Shown here piece after piece: positions 28,074 through 37,857 of a stretch of DNA of 64,000 nucleotides; within the stretch, counting starts at the first letter, position 1; each line of letters begins with the position of its first letter. The notes beneath the pieces are model-generated. The model had not been told where the DNA came from. It saw only the letters and a list, made by a program, of their open reading frames with translations, and ran no database searches. The DNA lies in NCBI GenBank assembly GCA_947625775.1, contig CANQPM010000003.1:186001-250000 (forward strand). The letters run 5' to 3'. Origin of the DNA: an uncultured Lachnospiraceae bacterium. Lineage in GTDB: Bacteria; Bacillota; Clostridia; Lachnospirales; Lachnospiraceae. The translations under genes and the position numbers were made by a program.

Positions 28074-29090
28074 ATGATACACATTATAAGCTTTACGAAA
28101 AACGGTGCTATGCTGGGTGACAGGATATGCGGCAGCCTGTCTCAATATGCCGAGTGTGAGCATTGTGCAAAATATGGAAACAGCTCGGAATATACTCTTG
28201 GCGAATGGACAAGGGAGCGCTTTAAAAAAGGGAATGTGCTGATTTTCATAGGCGCGTGCGGGATAGCGGTAAGAGCAATAGCGCCGTATGTGGAAAGCAA
28301 GGATAAAGATGCCGCGGTGCTTGTGGTTGATGAGCGCGCGGGCTATGTCATACCTCTTTTGTCAGGGCATATGGGCGGTGCAAACGACGCGGCGCGGCTT
28401 GTGGCTGAGATTACAGGCGCTGTACCTGTCATAACCACGGCTACCGATATAAACAAAAAATTTGCGGTTGACGTATTCGCGTCTCGGAATGGATTGGGGC
28501 TGTCGGACTTGAAAAAGGCAAAAAAGGTATCGGCTGATATTCTTGACGGTATGGATGTGGATATGTATGCGGGGGATGGAGTGTATTTTGATGACAGCGT
28601 GGAAAACGGCAGTGCAGCCGACGGCAGTGCAGCACAGGAAATTGTCCTGCACAAAAGTGACACTAATGTCATAATATCCGACAAAACCCTGCAGCTGTAC
28701 CCGCCGACTTTGATACTGGGAATAGGATGCAAAAGAGGAAAAACCGCGGAGGAGCTTGAAAGCTTTATTTTAGGCGAGCTGTGCCGAAACTCATTGGCTC
28801 TTCCAAGCGTTTTTTGCGTAGCTTCAATAGATAAGAAGGCAGATGAGGCAGGGATTATCGCGCTGTGTGAAAAATACGGCTGGGAATTTAAGACTTTTTC
28901 CGCAAAGACGCTTATGCGGCAGGAGGGAGAATTTGCCCAGTCGGATTTTGTGTCAAAAGCAGTCGGCGCAGACAACGTATGCGAGCGCGCGGCAATGGCG
29001 GCGGGGGCAGATGAGCTTTTGGTTAGAAAGACCTGCAAAGACGGAATGACACTTGCGGTAGGCAGAAGAAAAATAAAGATGGGCTTTTGA
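28074..29090 (+). CDS. cbiG: Cobalt-precorrin-5A hydrolase CbiG
   Basis: VLVVDERAGYVIPLLSGHMGGANDAARLVAEITGAVPVITTATD; GIGCKRGK. Confidence 0.93.
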   Translation: MIHIISFTKNGAMLGDRICGSLSQYAECEHCAKYGNSSEYTLGEWTRERFKKGNVLIFIGACGIAVRAIAPYVESKDKDAAVLVVDERAGYVIPLLSGHMGGANDAARLVAEITGAVPVITTATDINKKFAVDVFASRNGLGLSDLKKAKKVSADILDGMDVDMYAGDGVYFDDSVENGSAADGSAAQEIVLHKSDTNVIISDKTLQLYPPTLILGIGCKRGKTAEELESFILGELCRNSLALPSVFCVASIDKKADEAGIIALCEKYGWEFKTFSAKTLMRQEGEFAQSDFVSKAVGADNVCERAAMAAGADELLVRKTCKDGMTLAVGRRKIKMGF

Positions 29091-29135
29091 AATACATTGA
29101 AATCATTCCTGATACAATATGAGGTATAAAAGAAA

Positions 29136-29948
29136 ATGAAAGCTTTAACTGATTTAAGCGCTGATGAAATAAAAACAGACGGAGAAACTGGCGACAGCGT
29201 TAAGCTGTATATAGTAGGCATCGGGACAGGCTCATACGAAATGCTTACAGTGCGCGCCATAAATGCGCTGGAGCAGTGCGACACAATCGTCGGCTATCAG
29301 GTATATACGCGGCTGATTGAGGATTATTTCAAAGAAAAACGCTACCTCACTACGCCAATGCGTCAGGAGACGCAGCGCTGCCAGCTTGCGGTTGATGAGG
29401 CGCTAAAGGGGCACAGAGTAGCCGTAATCAGCAGCGGCGACGCGGGAATTTACGGAATGGCAGGTCTCATGTATGAAGTGCTTGACGGAATGAAAACTGA
29501 CGAGGGCGCGTCAAAAATAAAGCTTGAAGTGATAGCGGGCGTGACGGCGGCAAACGGCGGGGCGGCATATCTTGGCGCGCCGCTTATGCACGATTTTGCC
29601 ATTATAAGCCTCAGCGACATACTTACGCCATGGGAGCTTATTGAGAAGCGGCTTACGGCATGCGCGTCGGCGGATATGGGCATAGCGCTTTATAATCCGT
29701 CAAGCAGAAAACGGCAGGATTACCTTCAAAAGGCGTGCGATATACTCCTGAATGTAATCCCTGATACGACTGTGTGCGGCATTGTCGAAAATATTGACAG
29801 GGAAAACACGTCTGTAAAGGTATGCACATTGGGGGAGTTAAGGCAGCAGAGCGTAAATATGTTTACCACAGTGTATATCGGCAATTCGACAACAAAGATA
29901 ATCGATGGAAAAATGGTGACGCCGCGGGGGTATATGAACCGTATTTAA
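29136..29948 (+). CDS. cbiH: Precorrin-3B C17-methyltransferase
   Basis: YIVGIGTGSYEMLTVRAINALEQCDTIVGYQVY, SSGDAGIYGMAGLMYE. Confidence 0.93.
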   Translation: MKALTDLSADEIKTDGETGDSVKLYIVGIGTGSYEMLTVRAINALEQCDTIVGYQVYTRLIEDYFKEKRYLTTPMRQETQRCQLAVDEALKGHRVAVISSGDAGIYGMAGLMYEVLDGMKTDEGASKIKLEVIAGVTAANGGAAYLGAPLMHDFAIISLSDILTPWELIEKRLTACASADMGIALYNPSSRKRQDYLQKACDILLNVIPDTTVCGIVENIDRENTSVKVCTLGELRQQSVNMFTTVYIGNSTTKIIDGKMVTPRGYMNRI

Positions 29949-30106
29949 GCATTAAATAGACGGAAAACAAATATTGCGAATGAAAATATTCCATCAAATA
30001 TTCAATCGTGCAAAATATTCAATCGTGGGCTTGTGGGCTTTATGTCTGTGCGCTGTCTGCCGCAGTCCATTGTATTTATTAAGGCAGCGCAGAAATGTGA
30101 AAGAAA

Positions 30107-32137
30107 ATGAGTAAGCTATTGATATTTGCGGGCACAAGCGAAGGACGCAGGCTTGCGTGCGAGCTCGCGGAAAGAAAAATACACAGCATAGTTTCAGTGG
30201 CGACAGAATACGGCGAGGACATAATGCTTGCGGAAGGCGTAAAATCGGACTATATTACGGTCCGCAGAGGGCGCATGGACAAGGCGGAGATGATAAGCTT
30301 TATTAAGTCACAGAACATAATGCTTGCAGTAGACGCAACGCATCCGTTTGCGACACAAGTGTCAGAAAATATAAAAAAAGCATGTGATGAATGTGCTATA
30401 AAATTTATCCGCTGTCTGCGTGACGCGTCGCAAAATAAAGAAAGCAAAAATGACAGCAGTGTCATATATGTGAACTCGCTTGATGAGGCTGTACAATACT
30501 TGAATAATTCAAGCGGCAATATATTTGTGACAACAGGCAGCAAGGAACTGTACGCACTCGCGGAAAAAATCAATGACACAGACAGGCTTTATGTGCGTGT
30601 GCTTCCAAATACGGAGGCAGTAGGCGTATGCGAAAGGGCAGGAATTAAAGGCTCAAAAATTTACGCTGTACAAGGTCCGTTTGACACAGAAACAAACCGC
30701 CTTATGCTTAGATTGAGTGACGCGAAATTCCTCCTCACCAAGGAAACAGGCAAAGCTGGCGGATACTATGAAAAGCTTGAAGCCGCAAAACAAAGCGGCG
30801 TGATTTGCGTGGTTATAAAACGTCCTGATGAGCAGGGGCTTTCGTTTAAAGAAACACTTGAAACTGTATGCAGGTATATAAATCAGGGCACTGATACGGA
30901 AAACGCAGGCTGTAACGAGGAATTGTGCAAAAAACTTACATTAGTCGGTATCGGTATGGGCGGCGGACATTCACAGCTTACGATTGAGGCGGCGAAATGC
31001 CTTGAAAACGCGCAGGTTATTTTTGGTTCAGACCGTGCGCTCAAAGCCGTTGACTGGTGCGGCATAAAAAAAGTGCCGTTTTACGCAGCGGATAAAATCA
31101 TTGAATACCTTTCAAAACATGCAGAAATAACAAACGCGGCAGTTGCTTTTTCGGGCGATACGGGATTTTACAGCGGGGCGAAGTCATTTTTTGATATGAA
31201 AAATAAAAACGCCGCGGCGGAGGACTGGCATATTAAAGCGATACCAGGGATTACCACGGTACAGGCATTTGCGGCGCGCCTTGGCATTGCGTGGCAGGAT
31301 TTGACGCTTTGCAGTGTACACGGCAGGGAAAGCAGTCTGATAAGCAGGCTTAGATTTAATGATAAGCTTTTCTGCCTTGCATCAGATGCCGACGACATAC
31401 GCGTCATAAGCAGAAAGCTTATTGATTATGGCTTTAAGGACAGCGTTATGCACATAGCGGTTAATATTTCATATGATGACGAGCAGCTATACACAGGCGC
31501 GCCATCCGATTTCCTCAATTTTGACAGGAAAGGCTTGATTTCGTTTATAATAGAACGAGGAATCGAAACGCCAAACCGCGCCTACAGCTTACCGGATGAT
31601 TTCTTTGAGCGGACAAAAGTACCGATGACCAAGCAGGAAGTGCGCGCCGTGTCAATCTCAAAGCTTAGGCTTACGCCTGACGCCGTGCTGTATGACATAG
31701 GCGCGGGCACAGGCTCAATAGCTGTGGAGTGCGCAGGTTACTTGACTAAAGGCGAAGTATATGCGGTAGAAAAAAAGGAAGATGCGGCAGAGCTTATATT
31801 GAAAAACGCAAGAAAGGCGGCATGCGACAATATTTCCATAGTGCACGGCGTGGCGCCACAGGCGCTTGAAGGGCTTCCTGCGCCTACGCACGCTTTTATA
31901 GGCGGCAGCGGCGGAAGCTTGAGGGAAATACTCGATTTGCTGTACGCGAAAAATCCTAAAATCCGCATAGTGATAAACGCAGTCACCCTTGAAACCCAAA
32001 ATGAAATATTCCGCTATATAAAAGAAAAAAGCCTCGATGGCGCGGAGATTGTCACAATGCAGATATCACGGTCGGAAAATATATCGTCATATCACATGAT
32101 GAGGGGAGAAAATCCAGTTATGATAGTAACGCTTTAA
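30107..32137 (+). CDS. CbiJ-CbiE-CbiT fusion: precorrin-6A reductase + C5- and C15-methyltransferases
   Basis: N-term LLIFAGTSEGRRLACELAERKIHS (CbiJ/CobK); middle LTLVGIGMGGGHSQLTIEAAKCLENAQVIFGSDRAL (CbiE); C-term LYDIGAGTGSIAVECA, AFIGGSGG (CbiT). Confidence 0.92.
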   Translation: MSKLLIFAGTSEGRRLACELAERKIHSIVSVATEYGEDIMLAEGVKSDYITVRRGRMDKAEMISFIKSQNIMLAVDATHPFATQVSENIKKACDECAIKFIRCLRDASQNKESKNDSSVIYVNSLDEAVQYLNNSSGNIFVTTGSKELYALAEKINDTDRLYVRVLPNTEAVGVCERAGIKGSKIYAVQGPFDTETNRLMLRLSDAKFLLTKETGKAGGYYEKLEAAKQSGVICVVIKRPDEQGLSFKETLETVCRYINQGTDTENAGCNEELCKKLTLVGIGMGGGHSQLTIEAAKCLENAQVIFGSDRALKAVDWCGIKKVPFYAADKIIEYLSKHAEITNAAVAFSGDTGFYSGAKSFFDMKNKNAAAEDWHIKAIPGITTVQAFAARLGIAWQDLTLCSVHGRESSLISRLRFNDKLFCLASDADDIRVISRKLIDYGFKDSVMHIAVNISYDDEQLYTGAPSDFLNFDRKGLISFIIERGIETPNRAYSLPDDFFERTKVPMTKQEVRAVSISKLRLTPDAVLYDIGAGTGSIAVECAGYLTKGEVYAVEKKEDAAELILKNARKAACDNISIVHGVAPQALEGLPAPTHAFIGGSGGSLREILDLLYAKNPKIRIVINAVTLETQNEIFRYIKEKSLDGAEIVTMQISRSENISSYHMMRGENPVMIVTL

Positions 32138-32272
32138 GATTATACTGAAAGGCGCTGCCGTATTAAACTGGAATATTATGATGAAAGATAAAGGTATGAG
32201 GCGGATAACAAAGGAAGTAAGAGCGCTGCCGTATTTAACTGGAATATTACGATAAAAGGGATGGACAGATAA

Positions 32273-33652
32273 TTGGGAAAAAGAATAATGATAGCCGCGC
32301 CAAACAGCGCAAGCGGCAAAACCACAGTGACTGCCGCGCTTATGTGCCTGCTGGCAGACAAAGGATATAAGGTCGGCGCTTTTAAGTGCGGTCCTGATTA
32401 TATAGACACGCAGCTTCATTCAAAAATACTCGGAGTGCCAAGCATTAATCTGGATTTGTTTTTTACAGATGACACTACTGTCAGATATTTGCTTGAAAAA
32501 CATTCCGAAGGGCGCGATATTTCCATAATAGAGGGCGTTATGGGCTATTATGACGGTCTTGCGGGTAGGTCAGCTGCGGCATCAAGCTATGACATTGCGA
32601 GAACGACTGACACGCCTGTCATATTTGTGGCAGACGTAAAGGGAATGAGCCTGTCCGTGGCGGCGCTTTTGAAAGGTTTTATCGAATATAGGGCAGACAG
32701 CAATATAAAAGGGGTAATTTTTAACCGCTGCTCTAAGGGTATGTTTGAAATATTGAAAGGCATAGTGGAGGATCAGCTCGATATAAAGGCGCTCGGATAT
32801 CTTCCAGTGCTTGATGAATGTGCGTTTTCAAGCAGGCATCTGGGCTTAATGCTGCCCGATGAGATTGACGATTTAGATAAAAAGCTTGCAATGCTTGCAA
32901 AAACCCTTGAACAGACGCTTGATTTGGAGGAACTGTTTAAAATCGCGCAAATTTCAAGTCCAGTGGCGGAGGATAAAATGACATATGTGTCAGAAATATC
33001 AGTCCTGCCCCAAAGCAGCCAAAAACCAAGGATAAAAATCGCAGTCGCAAAAGATGAGGCGTTTTGCTTTTATTACGCGGACAATTTAAGCCTTTTGGAG
33101 GACTTTGGAGCGGAGCTTGAATATTTCAGCCCCATACACGATACTGTCCTTCCAAGCGGCACAGCAGGAATATTGCTTGGCGGTGGATATCCTGAAAATT
33201 ACGCAAGACAGCTCAGCGAAAATACGCAAATGCTCTCCGCAATAAAAACAGCAATACTGGACAAAAATATCCCATGCCTTGCAGAGTGCGGCGGTTTCCT
33301 GTATCTTCACGGCTATATGGAGGATTTAGAAGGAAAAAGCTGGAAAATGGCAGACGTAATAGATGCAAAAGCGACATATCAGGGAAAGCTTTCAAGGCAT
33401 TTTGGATATGTCACTATTACTGACAGGAAGACGCAAATGAGCATAAAGGGACACGAATTTCATTATTATGAAAGCACGGACAACGGGGCGGAATGTACGG
33501 CGCAAAAGCCACTCAGCAATAAAAAGTGGGACTGCATACATAAAAAAGGCAGAGACGGAAGGGGAGATTTGTCTGCAGGCTTTGCGCATCTTTACTATTA
33601 TTCAAATCCAAGCTTTATCAAAGCATTTTTGGAAAGGTGCAGGAAGGCTTGA
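32273..33652 (+). CDS. cbiA: Cobyrinate a,c-diamide synthase
   Basis: IMIAAPNSASGKTTVTAALMCLL, GGGYPENYA, AECGGFLYL; TTG start. Confidence 0.94.
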   Translation: MGKRIMIAAPNSASGKTTVTAALMCLLADKGYKVGAFKCGPDYIDTQLHSKILGVPSINLDLFFTDDTTVRYLLEKHSEGRDISIIEGVMGYYDGLAGRSAAASSYDIARTTDTPVIFVADVKGMSLSVAALLKGFIEYRADSNIKGVIFNRCSKGMFEILKGIVEDQLDIKALGYLPVLDECAFSSRHLGLMLPDEIDDLDKKLAMLAKTLEQTLDLEELFKIAQISSPVAEDKMTYVSEISVLPQSSQKPRIKIAVAKDEAFCFYYADNLSLLEDFGAELEYFSPIHDTVLPSGTAGILLGGGYPENYARQLSENTQMLSAIKTAILDKNIPCLAECGGFLYLHGYMEDLEGKSWKMADVIDAKATYQGKLSRHFGYVTITDRKTQMSIKGHEFHYYESTDNGAECTAQKPLSNKKWDCIHKKGRDGRGDLSAGFAHLYYYSNPSFIKAFLERCRKA

Positions 33653-33746
33653 AGGTAAATTCTCGGGTTATTGATTTGATATTGACTTAAATGTATTTTT
33701 TGTGTCTTTTTGAATGTCTGCTGGGACAAACAAGGGGTATATAAAA

Positions 33747-34367
33747 ATGAATGAAAAACATACAGGCTTGTTTCATATTTATTGCGGCGACGGCAAAGGC
33801 AAGACTACAGCAGCAATAGGAGCAGCGGTCAGGGCGGTGGGAGCAGGATTAAAAGTATGCTTTGTGCAGCTGATGAAATCAGGGGAATCGTCCGAGCTTT
33901 CGGTAATTAAAAATATACAAAACATAACCGTGCAGGCTGTTATAAATCCTTATGGCTTTACATGGAAAATGACTGTGAGTGAAAAAGAAAAGTTAAAAAA
34001 ACTGAATGATGAGACGGTCGAGATGCTTATAAAGGCGATAGGAAACAAAAGCGATGCGTCAGACGGCAATTTATCCAATAGCCGCCAATCCGATAATACA
34101 GTAGGCAAATTTACGTATAATGAAGTAAATGGACGGTTTGACATGATAATCATAGACGAACTTATGTCAGCATACCAGAATGAGCTTGTTGGCAAATCGC
34201 TTGTATTTAGTCTGATTGAAAGGTGTAAAGGTAACACGGAACTGATTTTTACAGGCAGAAATCATTCAGACGAGCTTATGGAAAAAGCGGATTATATTAC
34301 CGAGATGAAGTGCCAGAGACACCCGTATGAAAAAGGGGTAAGCGCCAGACTGGGGATAGAGCTTTAA
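33747..34367 (+). CDS. cobO: Cob(I)yrinic acid a,c-diamide adenosyltransferase (CobA/CobO)
   Basis: FHIYCGDGKGKTTAAIGAAVRAVGAGLKVCFVQLMK; LIFTGRN. Confidence 0.93.
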   Translation: MNEKHTGLFHIYCGDGKGKTTAAIGAAVRAVGAGLKVCFVQLMKSGESSELSVIKNIQNITVQAVINPYGFTWKMTVSEKEKLKKLNDETVEMLIKAIGNKSDASDGNLSNSRQSDNTVGKFTYNEVNGRFDMIIIDELMSAYQNELVGKSLVFSLIERCKGNTELIFTGRNHSDELMEKADYITEMKCQRHPYEKGVSARLGIEL

Positions 34368-34432
34368 TTAGTCAGTGCGGGAAGTCATTTGCAGTTATTT
34401 TTGATAAATTTTATTTTTGAAGGAAGGCAGAT

Positions 34433-35479
34433 ATGGATTATATAAAGATAAAAACTCCCGACCAAGCCGCAATGCGCAGAGCGCGCCAAAAATGGGACAG
34501 CATTGCGAAACCTCTGTACAGTCTGGGGACATTTGAGGAGCTTATTGTGCAGCTTGCGGGAATATATGGCAGCAGTGAATTTGGCTTGCAAAAAAAGGCT
34601 GTCATAGTTTATTGCGCGGACAATGGGGCAGTAGGTGAGGGCGTGGCACAATCTGACAGCAGTGTCACTTTTTCTGTTGCTGAAAGTATGGCAGACGGCA
34701 GGGCAAATATCAATATAATTGCCAAGAGCGTTGGCGCTGACGTATATGTTGCAGATGTCGGAATGATTACAGATTCGGAAAATGAAAATATAATCACCAA
34801 AAAAGCGGCAAACGGCACAGGCAATATCGCAGCAGGAGCTGCAATGAGCGCGGAGCAGTGCCGTTTTGCGATAAAGACGGGCGTTGATATGGTTGGAAGA
34901 TTAAGAACCGAGGGAGTATCAATCATAGCGACAGGCGAAATGGGCATAGGCAATACCACAACCTCAAGCGCAATGGCGAGCGTGCTGCTGGGGAGAGCGC
35001 CGACAGAGCTCGCGGGCAGAGGCGCGGGGCTTTCTGACGAAGGCTTTGAGAGAAAAATATCAGTGATACAGCGTGCCATAGAGATAAATAAGCCAAATCC
35101 GCAAAACGCCTTTGAAGTGCTGCAGAAGCTTGGGGGATTTGACATAGCCGCAATGGCAGGCACGTTTATAGGCGGGATGCTTTACGGCACGCCGATAGTA
35201 ATGGACGGATTTATATCATCAGTGGCGGCGCTTGCGGCAGTAAAAATGGTACCTGAATGTAGCCCGTATATTCTTGCATCACACGCGTCAAAAGAGCCAG
35301 CGGCTTCATATGTGCTCGAGGCATTAGGCAAAAAAGCAGTCATTCATGCTGATATGTGCCTTGGCGAGGGCACAGGCGCGGCAATGCTGTTTCCGCTGCT
35401 TGACGCGGCATATGCGGAATATACGTCGGCGCATACCTTTGACGATATAAAGCTTGAACCGTATATGCCACAGAAATAA
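34433..35479 (+). CDS. cobT: Nicotinate-nucleotide--DMB phosphoribosyltransferase
   Basis: YCADNGAVGEGVAQSDSSVT, GEMGIGNTTTSSA, GEGTGAAM. Confidence 0.95.
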   Translation: MDYIKIKTPDQAAMRRARQKWDSIAKPLYSLGTFEELIVQLAGIYGSSEFGLQKKAVIVYCADNGAVGEGVAQSDSSVTFSVAESMADGRANINIIAKSVGADVYVADVGMITDSENENIITKKAANGTGNIAAGAAMSAEQCRFAIKTGVDMVGRLRTEGVSIIATGEMGIGNTTTSSAMASVLLGRAPTELAGRGAGLSDEGFERKISVIQRAIEINKPNPQNAFEVLQKLGGFDIAAMAGTFIGGMLYGTPIVMDGFISSVAALAAVKMVPECSPYILASHASKEPAASYVLEALGKKAVIHADMCLGEGTGAAMLFPLLDAAYAEYTSAHTFDDIKLEPYMPQK

Positions 35480-35646
35480 AATTGTGTGTATGCGTTGCGG
35501 CAGCAGTATGTTCAGAGGATTTGGGAAATATTATTGAGTTGTAATAGAGAAATGTAAAAATTTGAGAAATGTTATTGCGATAATAATAAGATATAATGAT
35601 TTGAAGAATGTTATTACAATGGCAGTAACAGATAAATGAGGGAAAA

Positions 35647-36423
35647 ATGAAGTTTTTGCGTACATTATGTCTGGCATTTTCAATGTATTCAAGAATACCG
35701 ATGCCCCAGCTTGAATACCGAGAGGAAGATATGCGGTATGTATTTTTGTGCTTTCCGATAGTAGGAGCGGTAATAGGCGCGATAGAAATTTTATGGTTTG
35801 CCATATATAAAAAATGCGGCTTTTCATCTGTATTTTTTGCGTCAGCCGCCGCTGCTATCCCTATATTTGTAACAGGCGGCTTTCACATGGACGGCTTTAT
35901 GGACACGACCGACGCGTTATCGTCATTCGGAAACCATGAGAAAAAGCTTGAAATATTGAAGGATTCGCATGTGGGCGCGTTTGCCGTGATATGGTGCTGT
36001 GTATATATGCTTTTAAATTTCGGCGCGTACTATGAAATAGGAGCAAGGCTAAATATGACACAAATGTCATTTATTCCTCTCACATATACGCTTTCAAGAG
36101 CAACAAGCGCCATAGCCGCCATAACCTTTCCAAGTGCTGCACATAATAATGCGGCGAAAAGTTCACTAGCGGAGGTAAAAAAAGCAAGCGCACAGCGGGC
36201 AGTTCTGGCGGGGCTTTTGATATGCCTTGTGATAATAATATCTGCGGCATTGGCGCTAAATCTGCTAACTGGAGCAGTAATGCTTTTGTTATGCGGCTCT
36301 GCTTTCCTGTATTATTATAAAATGTCCCAAAAACAGTTTGGCGGCACGACAGGCGACCTGTCAGGCTGGTATCTGCAGGTAAGCGAGCTTGCGATGCTGC
36401 TTGCGATTGCCTGTATGCTGTAA
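35647..36423 (+). CDS. cobS: Adenosylcobinamide-GDP ribazoletransferase
   Basis: FSMYSRIPMP, GGFHMDGFMDTTDALSS, GGTTGDLSG. Confidence 0.94.
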   Translation: MKFLRTLCLAFSMYSRIPMPQLEYREEDMRYVFLCFPIVGAVIGAIEILWFAIYKKCGFSSVFFASAAAAIPIFVTGGFHMDGFMDTTDALSSFGNHEKKLEILKDSHVGAFAVIWCCVYMLLNFGAYYEIGARLNMTQMSFIPLTYTLSRATSAIAAITFPSAAHNNAAKSSLAEVKKASAQRAVLAGLLICLVIIISAALALNLLTGAVMLLLCGSAFLYYYKMSQKQFGGTTGDLSGWYLQVSELAMLLAIACML

Positions 36424-36578
36424 ATTAGTCTTTACAGGGTTCTTTAATTTCAAACTAAATCCGAAAATCTGCAATGGCATCTGGCATTTTAGAAATTTGA
36501 AAAATATCATGAATTAATAGCGCGAATGACAGTAATAAACAGCAGCAGTAGTAAACAGCAGCAATAGGTAAAATATTC

Positions 36579-36607
36579 TTTACATAAGAACGGGTAAAGG
36601 ATATAAT
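36579..36607 (+). promoter_or_regulatory. Consensus-like SigA promoter of nuclease module 2
   Basis: TTTACA-N17-TATAAT, followed by AAAATT, same layout as 23072-23100. Confidence 0.75.
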
Positions 36608-36646
36608 AAAATTAACAGATTAATAAAATGCTATAAGGGGAGCAGA

Positions 36647-37582
36647 ATGGCAAAAGAGAAATCAAAGGCAGAAAAGAAACAGAAGCTACAGTGGCATCCC
36701 GCATTTGCGGCAGCCCTTGAAATGGAGCTTTTGGCGAATAAGGACGATTTGGAATTTGAAAGGGAACATAACCTTAACAGGAAACCCTTGCTGATAGATT
36801 GTCTAGTAATAAAAAAGAAAAAGAATGCAGTTATTAAGAACGAGATAGGAAAATTTTTCAGTAGGTACAACATAATCGAATACAAATCAGTGAGAGATTC
36901 ATTATCAATAGATGATGTAGCAAAGACACAAGGATATGCCCATTTATATAAAGCATATGGCGAAAGCGTTAATTCAGTAAGGTTTGATGAAGTGTCAGTA
37001 ACACTGATACGCGAATCAAAGCCCATTGGGTTATTCAAGTATTTTGAAGAAAACAGCTACACGGTATCAAATCCCTACAAAGGGATATATTATATAGAAA
37101 GCGGGTTAAAGTTCCCGACACAGATAATCGTAGGAAAAGAGCTTACCCATGAAAACCACAAATGGTTTAACCTGCTATCGGATAAGGTAACAAAGCAGGA
37201 AATGGCAAGAGCCATCGAATATTCCAGAAATGTAAGAAGTAAGAACGAGAGGGAACTGATAGATGCCATATTTGAAGTGAGTGCGTTGGCGAACAAGAAT
37301 ATAGTGGAAGAATTGAAGATGGGAGATGAAGATATGTGTCAGGCGTTAATGGAGATAATGAAACCAGAAATCGAAGAAGTAGTTGATACAGCAGTCAGGG
37401 AAACGACAGAACGCGTCGAAAAAGAAACTACAGAGCGTGTCGAAAGAGAAACCACAAAACGCGCAATTAAAGTAGCAGTTGAAATGCTTCGCAGTTTGAA
37501 CTTAGAAAATGCTGAAATTAAGGAAGCATTGCAAAAGAATTATAATCTTTCAGAGGAAGAAACGCTTTCTTATCTTAAATAA
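36647..37582 (+). CDS. PD-(D/E)XK nuclease-like protein with Rpn-like architecture, copy 5
   Basis: Close homolog of copies 1 and 2; linker RETTERVEKETTERVERETTKRAIKV; internal ATG 37334 preceded by GGGAGATGAAG. Confidence 0.75.
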   Translation: MAKEKSKAEKKQKLQWHPAFAAALEMELLANKDDLEFEREHNLNRKPLLIDCLVIKKKKNAVIKNEIGKFFSRYNIIEYKSVRDSLSIDDVAKTQGYAHLYKAYGESVNSVRFDEVSVTLIRESKPIGLFKYFEENSYTVSNPYKGIYYIESGLKFPTQIIVGKELTHENHKWFNLLSDKVTKQEMARAIEYSRNVRSKNERELIDAIFEVSALANKNIVEELKMGDEDMCQALMEIMKPEIEEVVDTAVRETTERVEKETTERVERETTKRAIKVAVEMLRSLNLENAEIKEALQKNYNLSEEETLSYLK

Positions 37583-37677
37583 ATCCTAAATATGTACCGC
37601 AACCGATACATATAATGAAGAAAAAGAAACAATAACTGAAGGTTAGATAAATCAAATAATAATATGGCAAGGAAAAC

Positions 37678-37715
37678 AAAAAAGAAGTTAGAAGATTAAT
37701 TCCTGACTTCTTTTT
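37678..37715 (+). terminator. Terminator closing module 2
   Basis: aaaaaagaagttag...ctgacttcttttt; sequence-related to 26549-26586. Confidence 0.75.
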
Positions 37716-37857
37716 GTTAATCACCAATTTTGCAATATGATTGAAACTAGATTTTTAAAATCAAACCGCAAATTCAAATCAGCCGTTAGCATATTCCGTC
37801 GCAAGGAATGAATGGAATATATATAACCGCAGATAAAAAAGTTAAGGAAATGAAAAA

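Noticed and set aside
28343-29284. 313-aa minus-strand ORF overlapping cbiG/cbiH
   Set aside because: Shadow ORF opposite recognisable cbiG
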